Below, one piece after another: positions 1-7,200 of a DNA stretch of 14,297 nt (within the stretch, counting starts at the first letter, position 1; every line of letters begins with the position of its first letter). A program made the translations under genes and the position numbers. The DNA is from Desulfobulbaceae bacterium (GTDB lineage: Bacteria; Desulfobacterota; Desulfobulbia; Desulfobulbales; Desulfobulbaceae), in the NCBI GenBank assembly GCA_030633145.1, contig DAOVTM010000047.1, positions 1-14,297 of the forward strand, in the 5' to 3' direction. The notes under the pieces are model-generated. The model did not search any database. It saw nothing but the letters and a program-made list of their open reading frames with translations, and was not told where the DNA came from.

Positions 1-1
1 A

Positions 2-148
2 ACCTTACAGCAACTGCTTGAACAGAAATTTGGTGTTCTCAATAACGGGATAATCAATCGTTTACAAAATCCCGATGAGAAACAACTGCAAATATGGGTT
101 CAGCGCATTCTTACGGCGGAGAGTCTCAGCGAGATTTTTGATAGCTGA
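2..148 (+). CDS. C-terminal end of a DUF4351-containing protein (partial)
   Basis: An open frame enters from the left edge and ends at TGA 146-148, giving 48 residues. It contains LLEQKFG, then NRLQNPDEKQLQIWVQRILTA-type spacing, and ends ESLSEIFDS. This pattern (LLE+KFG, then an LxxWxxRxLxAxSLxExF tail) is what I know from DUF4351, a short helical domain usually found at the C-terminus of Rpn/PD-(D/E)XK nuclease-like transposase relatives. The start and any nuclease core lie outside the window, so the function of the whole protein cannot be stated. The following ~350 bases are non-coding repeat DNA, so it is probably the last gene of its unit. Confidence 0.6.
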   Translation, partial: TLQQLLEQKFGVLNNGIINRLQNPDEKQLQIWVQRILTAESLSEIFDS

Positions 149-286
149 CAACATACCCGATTGTCTGGAATACTATTACTGTTATCAGGTTAAGATTGAG
201 GATTGAGAGTCCTCCAGCGGTTGGCTATAGTGGGCAAGTCTGTATTGTCTTGAGGTAGGTAAGCGAAGCCCCCACGATGTTGGTTT

Positions 287-311
287 GTAGGAGCCCAGCC
301 CCCTGGGCGAT
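287..311 (+). repeat. REP-like palindrome, copy 1
   Basis: Begins GTAGGAGC and contains the palindrome GCCCAG-CCCC-CTGGGC, ending CGAT. A GTAG head followed by an imperfect hairpin is the layout of REP sequences mobilised by REP-associated tyrosine transposases (RAYTs). Nearly identical copies lie at 409-433 (inverted) and 2139-2163. Confidence 0.7.
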
Positions 312-433
312 TGGCAGATTGAACAAAATTACAATTACAGCAACAATTTTCCATGGCACTCCCAGCTTTTATGGTAGGTTTGTAATAATGCTTTAATTCC
401 AACGTCATATCGCCCAGAGGGCTGAGCTCCTAC
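311..433 (+). repeat. Dispersed ~123-bp repeat, copy A
   Basis: This stretch, starting TTGGCAGATTGAAC, can be aligned end to end with the reverse complement of 2139-2260. By hand alignment it is roughly three-quarters identical with a single 1-base gap. The best-kept blocks are the first 14 bases, ACAATTACAGCAA, GGTTTGTAAT and the REP-like end. The two copies are in opposite orientation about 1.8 kb apart and bracket the caspase-like gene. The unit resembles broken coding DNA (frame WQIEQNYNYSNN in one copy, WQIERKYNYSND in the other) but neither copy has an intact reading frame with a sensible start. Confidence 0.75.
409..433 (-). repeat. REP-like palindrome, copy 2 (inverted)
   Basis: Reads on the minus strand GTAGGAGCTCAGCCC then TCTGGGCGAT. 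It has one stem mismatch compared with the other copies. Together with 287-311 it makes a head-to-head pair about 100 bases apart, the arrangement called a REPIN. Confidence 0.7.
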
Positions 434-455
434 AGGTTGCACAGCGTACAACCTG
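433..455. other. Small hairpin before the caspase-like gene
   Basis: CAGGTTG and CAACCTG form a perfect 7-bp stem around a 9-base loop, followed by CAAAAAAT. There is no U-run on either strand, so it is not a convincing terminator. It may belong to the repeat or act in the leader of the gene at 501. Confidence 0.35.
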
Positions 456-500
456 CAAAAAATATAACTTCACACAGCAAAACTCTACAAAATAAACCCC

Positions 501-1793
501 ATGCTACTACGTTCCATCATCATTCTACTCACCTTACTCCTGCCCTGTGCCGTACTGGCCGATGACCGGGCAATCAAACGCAAACCCGTTGCCAACGAAA
601 GCCGCACCGCCCTGGTAATCGGCAACGCTGCCTACGCCGATGCGCCGCTTGCCAATCCGGTACACGATGCCGAAGACATGGCTGCGGCTTTGCGTAGATC
701 CGGTTTCAAGGTAAATTTATACCTGAACAGCAACCGGCGGCAGATGAAAAAGGCTATCCAGGCTCTGGGCGACCAGTTGCGCTATGGCGGGGTCGGCCTG
801 TTCTATTTTGCCGGTCATGGCATTCAGGTGAATGGAACCAACTATCTTGTCCCGGTGGGCGCTGATGTCAAAACCGAAGCTGATATCGAATTTGAAGCAG
901 TGGATGCCAACCGGGTTCTGGCACAGATGCAGACAGCGGATAATCGTCTTAATATGGTCTTTCTTGATGCCTGCCGTAATAATCCCTATAAACGCTCCTT
1001 TCGTTCTGCCTCCAATGGTCTGGCCGCCATGGATGCGCCCCGTGGTTCTCTGGTTTCCTTTGCCACTGCGCCGGGCAATGTGGCTGCTGACGGCACTGGC
1101 CGCAATGGCATTTATACCAAGCATCTTCTCCGGCAGATGGCAAAGAAAGATCTTGAAATAGGCCGGATGATGCGCCAGGTTCGGCGTGGTGTGCAGGAGG
1201 ATACCAGGGAGCAGCAGACCCCGTTTGAGCTTTCCTCGCTTACTGGTGATTTTTATTTCTATCCATCGAATGCCGTGGGGGGTGCCGTTCCAACCCCGCC
1301 TGTTGATGTGCCGTTAAACGGTGATGAAATGTGGCAGGCGGTCAGGGAGAGCGACAAGCCTGAGGAACTGCGCCTTTTTCTCAGCGAATTCCCAAACAGC
1401 TCACACCGTGGCATGGCGAATCTGCGGCTGATCCGACTGGAGCGAGTCTATGACGGGTCAAGGTTTAAGCAACCATCCCAGGCATCAATTCCGGCTGAGG
1501 AAAAAGAAAATAAAGAAAACAAACCACAGTTCAGCAAGCAGTATTTTATTGTTGTCTCCTCTGTGAAAGAGATTGAATCCGGTCGCTTAAAAACAAGAGA
1601 GTTACTGGGCAAACGATTCAAAGCTGCCCTCTTTTATAGCTCCAGTAAGTACTACGCTGTAACAATCGGACCATTTATCGATAAACAATCAGCACAACAA
1701 TTCAAAGGTTATATTGTATCCTCTGGCATTGCGCCACCTGATTCCTATATCAGTACAGGAGGCAGGTTTATCGAGAAAATTGCTCTTGACTGA
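501..1793 (+). CDS. Secreted caspase-fold (peptidase C14) protein with SPOR-like C-terminus
   Basis: 430 residues. Residues 1-20 form a signal peptide (hydrophobic core, AVLA before DD), so the protein is exported. Residues ~35-255 are a caspase-like/metacaspase p20 domain: it opens RTALVIGNAAY, and carries the catalytic His in FYFAGHG (H106) and the catalytic Cys in VFLDACRNNPY (C158), so the dyad is intact. Residues ~272-316 resemble the short helical repeat often found behind bacterial caspase domains (LRLFLSEFPNSSHRGMANLRL). A charged linker (332-343) leads to a SPOR-like domain (~346-420: YFIVVSSV, YYAVTIGPF, SAQQFKGYI), a fold that binds denuded peptidoglycan glycans. Together these suggest a periplasmic, septum- or wall-associated cysteine protease; the substrate is unknown. 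No good Shine-Dalgarno site precedes the ATG, but the signal peptide begins there and supports this start. It stands alone on its strand between two inverted repeat copies. Confidence 0.9.
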   Translation: MLLRSIIILLTLLLPCAVLADDRAIKRKPVANESRTALVIGNAAYADAPLANPVHDAEDMAAALRRSGFKVNLYLNSNRRQMKKAIQALGDQLRYGGVGLFYFAGHGIQVNGTNYLVPVGADVKTEADIEFEAVDANRVLAQMQTADNRLNMVFLDACRNNPYKRSFRSASNGLAAMDAPRGSLVSFATAPGNVAADGTGRNGIYTKHLLRQMAKKDLEIGRMMRQVRRGVQEDTREQQTPFELSSLTGDFYFYPSNAVGGAVPTPPVDVPLNGDEMWQAVRESDKPEELRLFLSEFPNSSHRGMANLRLIRLERVYDGSRFKQPSQASIPAEEKENKENKPQFSKQYFIVVSSVKEIESGRLKTRELLGKRFKAALFYSSSKYYAVTIGPFIDKQSAQQFKGYIVSSGIAPPDSYISTGGRFIEKIALD

Positions 1794-1834
1794 AACTGAT
1801 GTGGCAAGGGAATAGGGCAAAGGGGCGAACCAAG

Positions 1835-2128
1835 CTAATCCACTGACAAATCGTCATTAATAGATAAAAAATATCTATTATTATGCCTTAAACCATCCTT
1901 TTTACCTGTAAAAAGCGCATTGTAAGGATTCTGAGGTTCTTTGAGTACAGTGCCTCCATCATTGGGATGTATAGAGCGTCCTCTTGCGCGCCAGCCCAAT
2001 TGCTGTTGAATGTCTTCGATAAAAGGTTCACTGCCCATTGCAACCGATTCACTCCACAGCCCATTTCGTTTGCTTGCGTCTTTTATCAATTCTGCTTTCA
2101 CCCAGTTGCGGTATTTTCCGATTGACAC
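1835..2128 (-). pseudogene. C-terminal remnant of a REP-associated/Y1-type (IS200-like) transposase
   Basis: 97 codons starting at a GTG. The sequence RNGLWSESVAMGSEPFIED, then LGWRARGRSI, LKEPQNPYN and the ending NNRYFL matches the C-terminal tail I know from single-domain Y1_Tnp (HUH) transposases: WxESIAVGSxxFVEE, RARGRK, LREPxxPYN, NxYFW. The HUH motif, the catalytic Tyr and everything N-terminal to this tail are absent. The upstream DNA switches directly into a REP-like palindrome at 2139-2163, so only the tail survives. RAYT-type enzymes mobilise REP sequences of exactly the sort seen here, which makes the remnant a plausible relic of the enzyme that spread them. It is unlikely to make a functional protein. 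Family assignment is from memory of the motif pattern. Confidence 0.6.
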
Positions 2129-2138
2129 TTTTCGCCCC

Positions 2139-2163
2139 GTAGGAGCCCAGCCCTCTGGGCGAT
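2139..2163 (+). repeat. REP-like palindrome, copy 3
   Basis: GTAGGAGCCCAGCCC followed by TCTGGGCGAT, differing by one base from copy 1. It forms the outer end of repeat copy B and abuts the transposase remnant at 1835-2128. Confidence 0.7.
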
Positions 2164-2260
2164 AAATGCTGGAATCAGCGCATCATTACAAACCTGCCGT
2201 AAGGCTTGGGCGCTTTGAGGAGAATCATTGCTGTAATTGTATTTTCGTTCAATCTGCCAA
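2139..2260 (-). repeat. Dispersed ~123-bp repeat, copy B (inverted)
   Basis: The minus strand from 2260 down to 2139 aligns with 311-433 of the plus strand (TTGGCAGATTGAAC at one end, the REP-like GGGCTCCTAC at the other). Copy A has a REP-like palindrome at both ends; copy B has one only. At the other end copy B joins directly onto the tail of the DUF1566 remnant, so the repeat boundary falls at TTGGCAG. Confidence 0.75.
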
Positions 2261-2630
2261 CAGGTAAGCGAAGACTCCGAGCGAGGCGGGAGGTGGAGGG
2301 CGTACGCCAGTGCCGGATGCCGAGGTTGAAAAGGACGTAGGCAGCCACCACGGAGCCACGGGTTTCCGAGGCCCACGGGAAGAGGCATGTCAAACGAATC
2401 AGGCCGGTAATTTTAAGATTAAAATCAGAGTCACACGCAGCAGGATAACCAGCCCCACTGTTGTACACACCATGCAACTCATCCTGCGTCGGTAACCGCC
2501 AGTCAATATTCTTGCCGTTGTCTTTTGCCGCCCACATCAATCCGGTTTGCGTATCCCTGACCGTGCCGTTGTCATAGGCGATGAAGCGGCCATCCCGTTT
2601 GACTTCACTTACCAGTAGAGTAAGGAGCAA
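2175..2630 (-). pseudogene. Shortened DUF1566 (Lcl, C-type-lectin-like) domain fragment
   Basis: The frame opens at TTG and reads VKRDGRFIAYDNGTV, DTQTGLMWAAKDNG, DWRLPTQDEL, PWASETRGS, LRLPVG, which is the DUF1566/Lcl_C signature order (GRFxDNGDGTVxDxxTGLMW ... DWRLPTxDEL ... WASETRGS ... LPVR). Two things are wrong. There is no signal peptide or lipobox, and the usual ~16-residue block between KDNG and DWRLP (NWxxAxxYCxxYxxGGYxD) is missing in frame. After LPVG (about 2259) the frame runs into repeat copy B and ends in it. Intact relatives are usually secreted or lipoprotein-anchored. I read this as a decayed copy. Confidence 0.7.
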
Positions 2631-2678
2631 GTTTCCCTGTGATTTCTTATTATCGCTATCACGAGATAAGTTTCGCTT

Positions 2679-2855
2679 TTATAACTGCATCAGCCCGATA
2701 TTATAGTAAACATGCTGATACCATGTCACCCCATGCGGTGGACGATAGGGACGCTGACTCCGACGTTGTAGGTGCTTAATTACCTTATGAAGAATATAGT
2801 TATTCATCTTTCTAAATGGCTTCCCTGGGTACCCCTTACGGAAATATCCTTTCCA
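2679..2855 (-). pseudogene. C-terminal remnant of a group II intron reverse transcriptase/maturase
   Basis: The minus-strand frame from ~2855 reads WKGYFRKGYPGKPFRKMNNY, then HKVIKHLQRRSQRPYRPPHG, VTWYQHVYYNIGL and stops at 2679. This is the end of the maturase (GIIM/X) region of bacterial intron-encoded proteins: GWxxYFxxGYPRKxFRxIN, RxxxHLxRRSQRPxRPP, YxHLxxLGL. About 58 codons remain. The reverse transcriptase core and its YADD motif are absent, and no intron domain V/VI hairpin follows the stop, so the intron was truncated at both ends. An internal ATG at 2807 overlaps the antitoxin stop in an ATGA arrangement, so a 42-residue product could be translated by coupling, but the sequence is simply maturase debris. 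Confidence 0.75.
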
Positions 2856-2980
2856 GGTGCAGGTTGCACGATGGCTATTACCTTCCCTCGTCGTGTTATT
2901 TCAACCGGAAGCCTTTCCTTTTTTATGGTGTGAAAAACTCTTGTACATTTTGCTTTGAAATCAATAACTGACATTTCCAT
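2804..2980 (-). CDS. Phd/YefM-family antitoxin-like protein (chimeric C-terminus)
   Basis: 58 residues, ATG at 2980 preceded by GGGAG. It starts MEMSVIDFKAKCTRV and continues LPVEITRRGKVIAIVQPAP. That is the N-terminal DNA-binding half of Phd/YefM antitoxins: a short helix, then the VxITRRGKPVAVLxP strand-turn-strand. In an intact type II system this protein would bind its own promoter and neutralise a toxin such as a PIN or RelE protein. Here the reading frame after ~residue 42 is supplied by out-of-frame maturase DNA (2679-2855), giving GKDISVRGTQGSHLER before the stop. The natural toxin-binding tail has therefore been replaced, and no toxin gene follows. It may still bind DNA, but is more likely a relic. 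The reading frame itself is intact. Confidence 0.6.
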   Translation of the reverse strand: MEMSVIDFKAKCTRVFHTIKKERLPVEITRRGKVIAIVQPAPGKDISVRGTQGSHLER

Positions 2981-3160
2981 AGAGGCTCCCTTTGTATCCT
3001 CTTATCACGGTTCCCACTGACGGAGTCTCTCAGGCTCGCTTACCTGGAGCATGGGAACCAGTGGGACAAACGGAACATCGCACCCTTTTTTGAGAAGGTA
3101 ACTTGATTGCCCTTGATCAATAATTTTAAACGGCCAGTATATGCTCATTACAAATAGTGG
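2981..3160. repeat. Non-coding stretch with an inverted repeat (GGTTCCCACTG ... TGGGAACC)
   Basis: No gene seen. GGTTCCCA at 3009-3016 pairs with TGGGAACC at 3052-3059, and CCCACTG at 3013-3019 pairs with CAGTGGG at 3059-3065. The arms resemble the GTTCCCA/TGGGAAC palindromes near bioA (11953-12052), so this may be a diverged member of the same small repeat family. It lies upstream of the antitoxin-like gene on the minus strand. Confidence 0.45.
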
Positions 3161-4257
3161 TCAACTCTGTTGCATCATACTCGATGTTTTTTGCTCTGCG
3201 ATGACTGGAAAATAGAGAAGAAAACAGGTTCCCTGCGCACTGCTTTCAACCCGTACTCTTCCATTATGATCGTGCATGGTATTCCAGACTATTGTCAGCC
3301 CGAGTCCGGTGCCGCCACGTCCCATACTCTTCTTAATATAAAACGGTTCAAAGATATGCCCAGCATCCTCAGAGGTAATAGCGGAACCGTTATCACAGAC
3401 GATTAACACAACATACTCACCTTTCGGCAAACCAAACTCACTCCTTTCCTCTTCGCCAACATGCTTATTTAAGGTTGAAACAGAGAGAATCCCCTTGCCG
3501 GAAACAGCTTCTGTTGCGTTTCTAATAAGATTGAGGAGACTTTTTCGGATATGTACCGTAGAGCAGGAGATAAATGGCTGTGCAGCGTCTGCATTCAGCT
3601 CACATTGTACATCAGGATGCAAAGAAAGGAGTTTTTTGCACTCGGTAGAATCCAGGTATGTTTCAACCAGCCTGTTAAGATTATGCGCATCTTTAACAGA
3701 TGTCACTCCCCTGGCAACCGTGAGGAGATCTGCAACCGTGGCAGCTGCCCTGTTACCTGATTTCTGTATTTCCAGCAGAGGTTGTCGTAACTTGCTGTAC
3801 TCTGGCAAATCCCTCAACAATATCTCTGGATAGGCGACAATTCCAGCCAGAGAATTATTGAGGTCATGGGCAACACCGGCGAGCATCAACCCCATTGACT
3901 CAATTTTCCTGGCACGGTGCAGTTTTTCTTCAGTAAGTTTTTTTGCCTGACGGGTCTGCCGCAGGACTTCTCTGTTACGATTAAAATCTATAATACTCTT
4001 TATCCGCCTGCGCAGTACTGCCCAGTGGATAGGCTTGGTAACATAATCTACGGCACCGGCATGTCGGCATCCATGAGGATCAGTTGCGGTTCCTGTTCTG
4101 CAAAAACCCGCAATGCTTCACGGCCATCTCCTGCTTCACAAACTACATACCCATGATTCTCCAGAAAAAGGCGCAACAGGCTGCGAAAACTTTCATCATC
4201 ATCGACAACCAGAATCATTGCCCTGTCATCATTGTCATTTTTCTTTTCTTTCATCAT
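3161..4257 (-). pseudogene. Receiver-histidine kinase fusion, broken by an internal deletion and frameshift
   Basis: The gene starts at ATG 4257, overlapping the stop of the hybrid kinase by 4 nt (ATGA), so the two were translationally coupled. Frame 1 encodes MKEKK..., then a receiver start with the acidic pocket VVDDDES and the phospho-acceptor LILMDADMP, then stops at 4048. Frame 2 resumes with AGAVDYVTKPIHWAVLRRRI, the last part of a receiver including the conserved Lys, then a coiled coil (VLRQTRQAKKLTEEKLHRARK), an NtrB-like HisKA box AGVAHDLNNSLAGI, an N-box NLIRNATEAV and G-boxes VCDNGSAI and GGTGLGL, ending at 3161. The piece between DADMP and AGAVDY, normally ~35-40 residues, is missing. 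GCCGGTG (4054-4060 on this strand) fits both flanks, in different frames, so the deletion shifted the frame. A kinase-only protein could start at the ATG at 3895, inside the HisKA region, but would lack its coiled coil. Confidence 0.75.
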
Positions 4258-7200
4258 GATTCGTTTTCTCCTGTCTCTGATAACAGTGCATCCAGGACAC
4301 ACCGACTCTCCGCTGTAATCTGCTCCAGTAATCCCTTTACGCCGGTGATGCCCCCGGCACATACAGATGTTTCAAGCTGCTGACATAAGTCTGCCAGCAA
4401 TTCAGCTCCGTAGGTTATGGCCGCCCCCTTCATCTTGTGAGCCTGGCTGGCAATTTCCGAGGTCTCTCCTTTTTCCGTCAATAGTACAAGCCGGGACACA
4501 TCATCGGGGAGGCATTGCGAATACTTTTTCAAAATCCCGTCAATATTGCCCACTTCCTGACGAATTCTTATCAATATTACAGGATTGACACCAGACACCC
4601 CATGCACGGCTGTGGTGTTGCCAGTCCATTTTTTGAGTTTTCTTTGCAGATCATCCTGTCGCAGCGGCTTTGTAAGATAGTCATCCATACCCGCATTCAG
4701 ACATCTTTCCCTGTCTCCGGCCATGGCATTGGCTGTCATGGCAATAACAGGGAGCTTACTGCCGGATAAACGGACGGCAAGCTTTTCGGCCAGATCCTGA
4801 TCCACGTCTGCTATTTTATCACCATGCTTTGCTGCATAAATAATTCTGGTACTGCTCAATCCATCCATAATCGGCATCTGAACATCCATTAAAACCAGAT
4901 CAAAATCATCCCTGACCAGCAGATTTAAGGCATGCAAACCATCATGAGCCTCTGTTACACGATGCCCTCCTTTTTCCAGCACCATTGTTGCCAGAATCCG
5001 GTTGGCTTCATTATCCTCCACAAGCAGGATAGACAGAGAGGGGAGGGATATCTGCTCAACTTTGCCCGGTTCTTTCTGGACGGGTATATCCTTGCTGCTA
5101 CAGGGCTGAAAAGGAAGGGTGAAAGTAAAACTGCTGCCCTGGCCCAGGGTACTCTTGGCCTCAATTTCACCGCCCATGAGCTGGCAGAGTTGCCGACAGA
5201 TGGTTAATCCAAGACCGGTACCGCCGAATTGTCTGGTTATACTGCTGTCCTCCTGGCTGAACTCGTTGAAAATATGCTCCAGTTTATCAGAGGCAATGCC
5301 TGTCCCACTGTCCTCCACCGTGAATTGAAGTTTAAGGGAACCATCGGTTAGCAGACTATTTACCCGGAGAGAAATTCCCCCTTTTTTTGTAAACTTGACA
5401 CTGTTACCGAGCAAGTTGAGGAGTATTTGCCGCACCCGCAAGGCATCACCAATAACAGCATGCGGCACCTCAGGGGCAAGATGCCAGGAAAGCTCCACCC
5501 CTCTATCCTGTTCTTCCACCAGGATGTTCATGGTCTTGAAACAGGATTCTATGGTCTCGAACAGATCAAAGGGTTTATTGTCAATATTCAATTCACCCGC
5601 CTCAATTTTTGAGAAATCAAGGATATCATTGATCAGGGCAAGGAGATTTTCTGAAGAAGTACCAATCATCTCCAGATGTGAACGTGTTTCCTGGTCAATG
5701 TTGTTGTCAAGGGCAAGCGCAGTTCGTCCAATAATGGAGTTCATCGGAGTTCGTATTTCATGGCTCATGTTGGCGAGAAAAGAGGATTTAGCCTGATTGG
5801 CTCTCTCTGCTTCTCTGCTCATCTTCTCTGCTGTATCCTTTGCAGCCTCAAGCTGCCTGTTGCTTTCAGATAATTGTTTCCGGTTCTCCTCTATAAAGTG
5901 TTCGGCTTCCTTGCGGGCAGTGACATCCTCCTTGACCGCAACATAATGGGTTGTTTTGTCATTTTTGTCTTTCACCGGTGAGATCGTGGCAAACTCCCAA
6001 TAGAGTGAACCATCCTTCCGTTTATTATGCATCTCACCTTGCCAGACCCTGCCTGCCATCAGGGTATCCCACATCTCCTGATAGAAGTTCGACCCCTGCT
6101 GACCAGAACTCAGTATCCTCGGGTTTTGACCAAGTGCCTCTTCCAGGGTATAACCGGTACTGTTGCTAAAGGCAGGATTGGCAAATTCAATATTTGCATC
6201 CAGATCAGTGATGACAATGGTGGAGTGACTCTGCTCCACTGCCCGGGAGAGTTTACGGAGCTGGTCATTGACCTTCGTACGCTCGGTTACATCATTGGCC
6301 AGGAGGAGAAAACCAGCAAACGCACCTGTATGATTTTTGATGCTGCTTATCCGTGTCTCTATAAAAATTGCGCCGATCTGCATTTCAAACAATGGACAGG
6401 AACCTGTTTGCCGAACCTGTTGAACAATCTGATGAAAACGTCCCATGCCAGCACTGCCAAAGCCTTGCCGATTATGAATCTCCATAAGAGTGCTTCCAAG
6501 GGCATTTTCTTTATCTATACCAAAAATCAGTTCTGCTTTTGGATTAAAATAATTTATCCTGAAGTCCGTGTCCGTGGCAACAATTGCTGTTTCAGTGGAC
6601 GACTGGAGGATGGAATCAAGATAGAGGCCATTGTCAATTTCTTTTAGTTGTGCCAGGTGCAGGTTTTCTTTATCAAGCAGAGCATTTTCTTTCAAAATCA
6701 GCATCTGCTCATTGTTTTTTTGAAACAGATGACCATTTTTGAGAAGAAAAATAATATAGGTACCCAGGGCAAATGCAAGAGCAACTTTTTGTTGGTTAGC
6801 AGTATTATACAGACCAAAGAACAAAGGGAACAAGACCAAACAAAGAAAGAGATAAACTGTAAAGCGGCGATAGGCAAGACTGGCCACAGACCCGCCGGTT
6901 ACGCCAATGAGGATCAAAAATATAAACATCTGGCTCCCGGCATCTTCAGTCATGGGGTAAATCCACCAGCCCATACTCCCCCACGCCATCCCGGCGGCCG
7001 CAACCCCGACAATGAACATTCTTTCATACAACTGCCCATTGAATGAAGATTGTCTTTTGCCTTTGCTGTACAAAATAATTGAAACACTCCGTAACAGGAC
7101 AACAAAAAGTGTCAGAGCAAGCCAGATTCGTAAAACATTTTGATCTGAAAAATCTTTAAGAAAAAAGAATAAAAGCAGTGATAGGGCAACAGTTGCCACC

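Larger units (their letters stand above)
149..500. other. Intergenic repeat-bearing region upstream of the caspase-like gene
   Basis: No credible gene. It holds two REP-like hairpins in inverted orientation (287-311 and 409-433), a diverged repeat between them shared with 2139-2260, and a small hairpin at 433-455. The reading frame on the minus strand at 190-408 consists almost entirely of these repeats and is not believable as a protein. No strong sigma-70 promoter or Shine-Dalgarno site is evident just before the ATG at 501. Confidence 0.6.

Noticed and set aside
190..408. Minus-strand 72-codon open frame
   Set aside because: It is made of the REP-like palindrome and repeat copy A, has no ribosome site, and matches no protein pattern I know.
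2098..2388. Minus-strand open frame overlapping the DUF1566 fragment
   Set aside because: It reads the DUF1566 DNA in the wrong frame and then repeat copy B; the real signature motifs are in the other frame.
2679..2855. Diversity-generating retroelement reverse transcriptase, prompted by the nearby DUF1566 fragment
   Set aside because: The remaining protein is the maturase tail of a group II intron, with no polymerase motif and no template/variable repeat pair visible.
6027..7046. Long plus-strand open frames opposite the hybrid kinase
   Set aside because: They are antisense shadows of the PAS and membrane-coding region, with no recognisable domains or ribosome sites.
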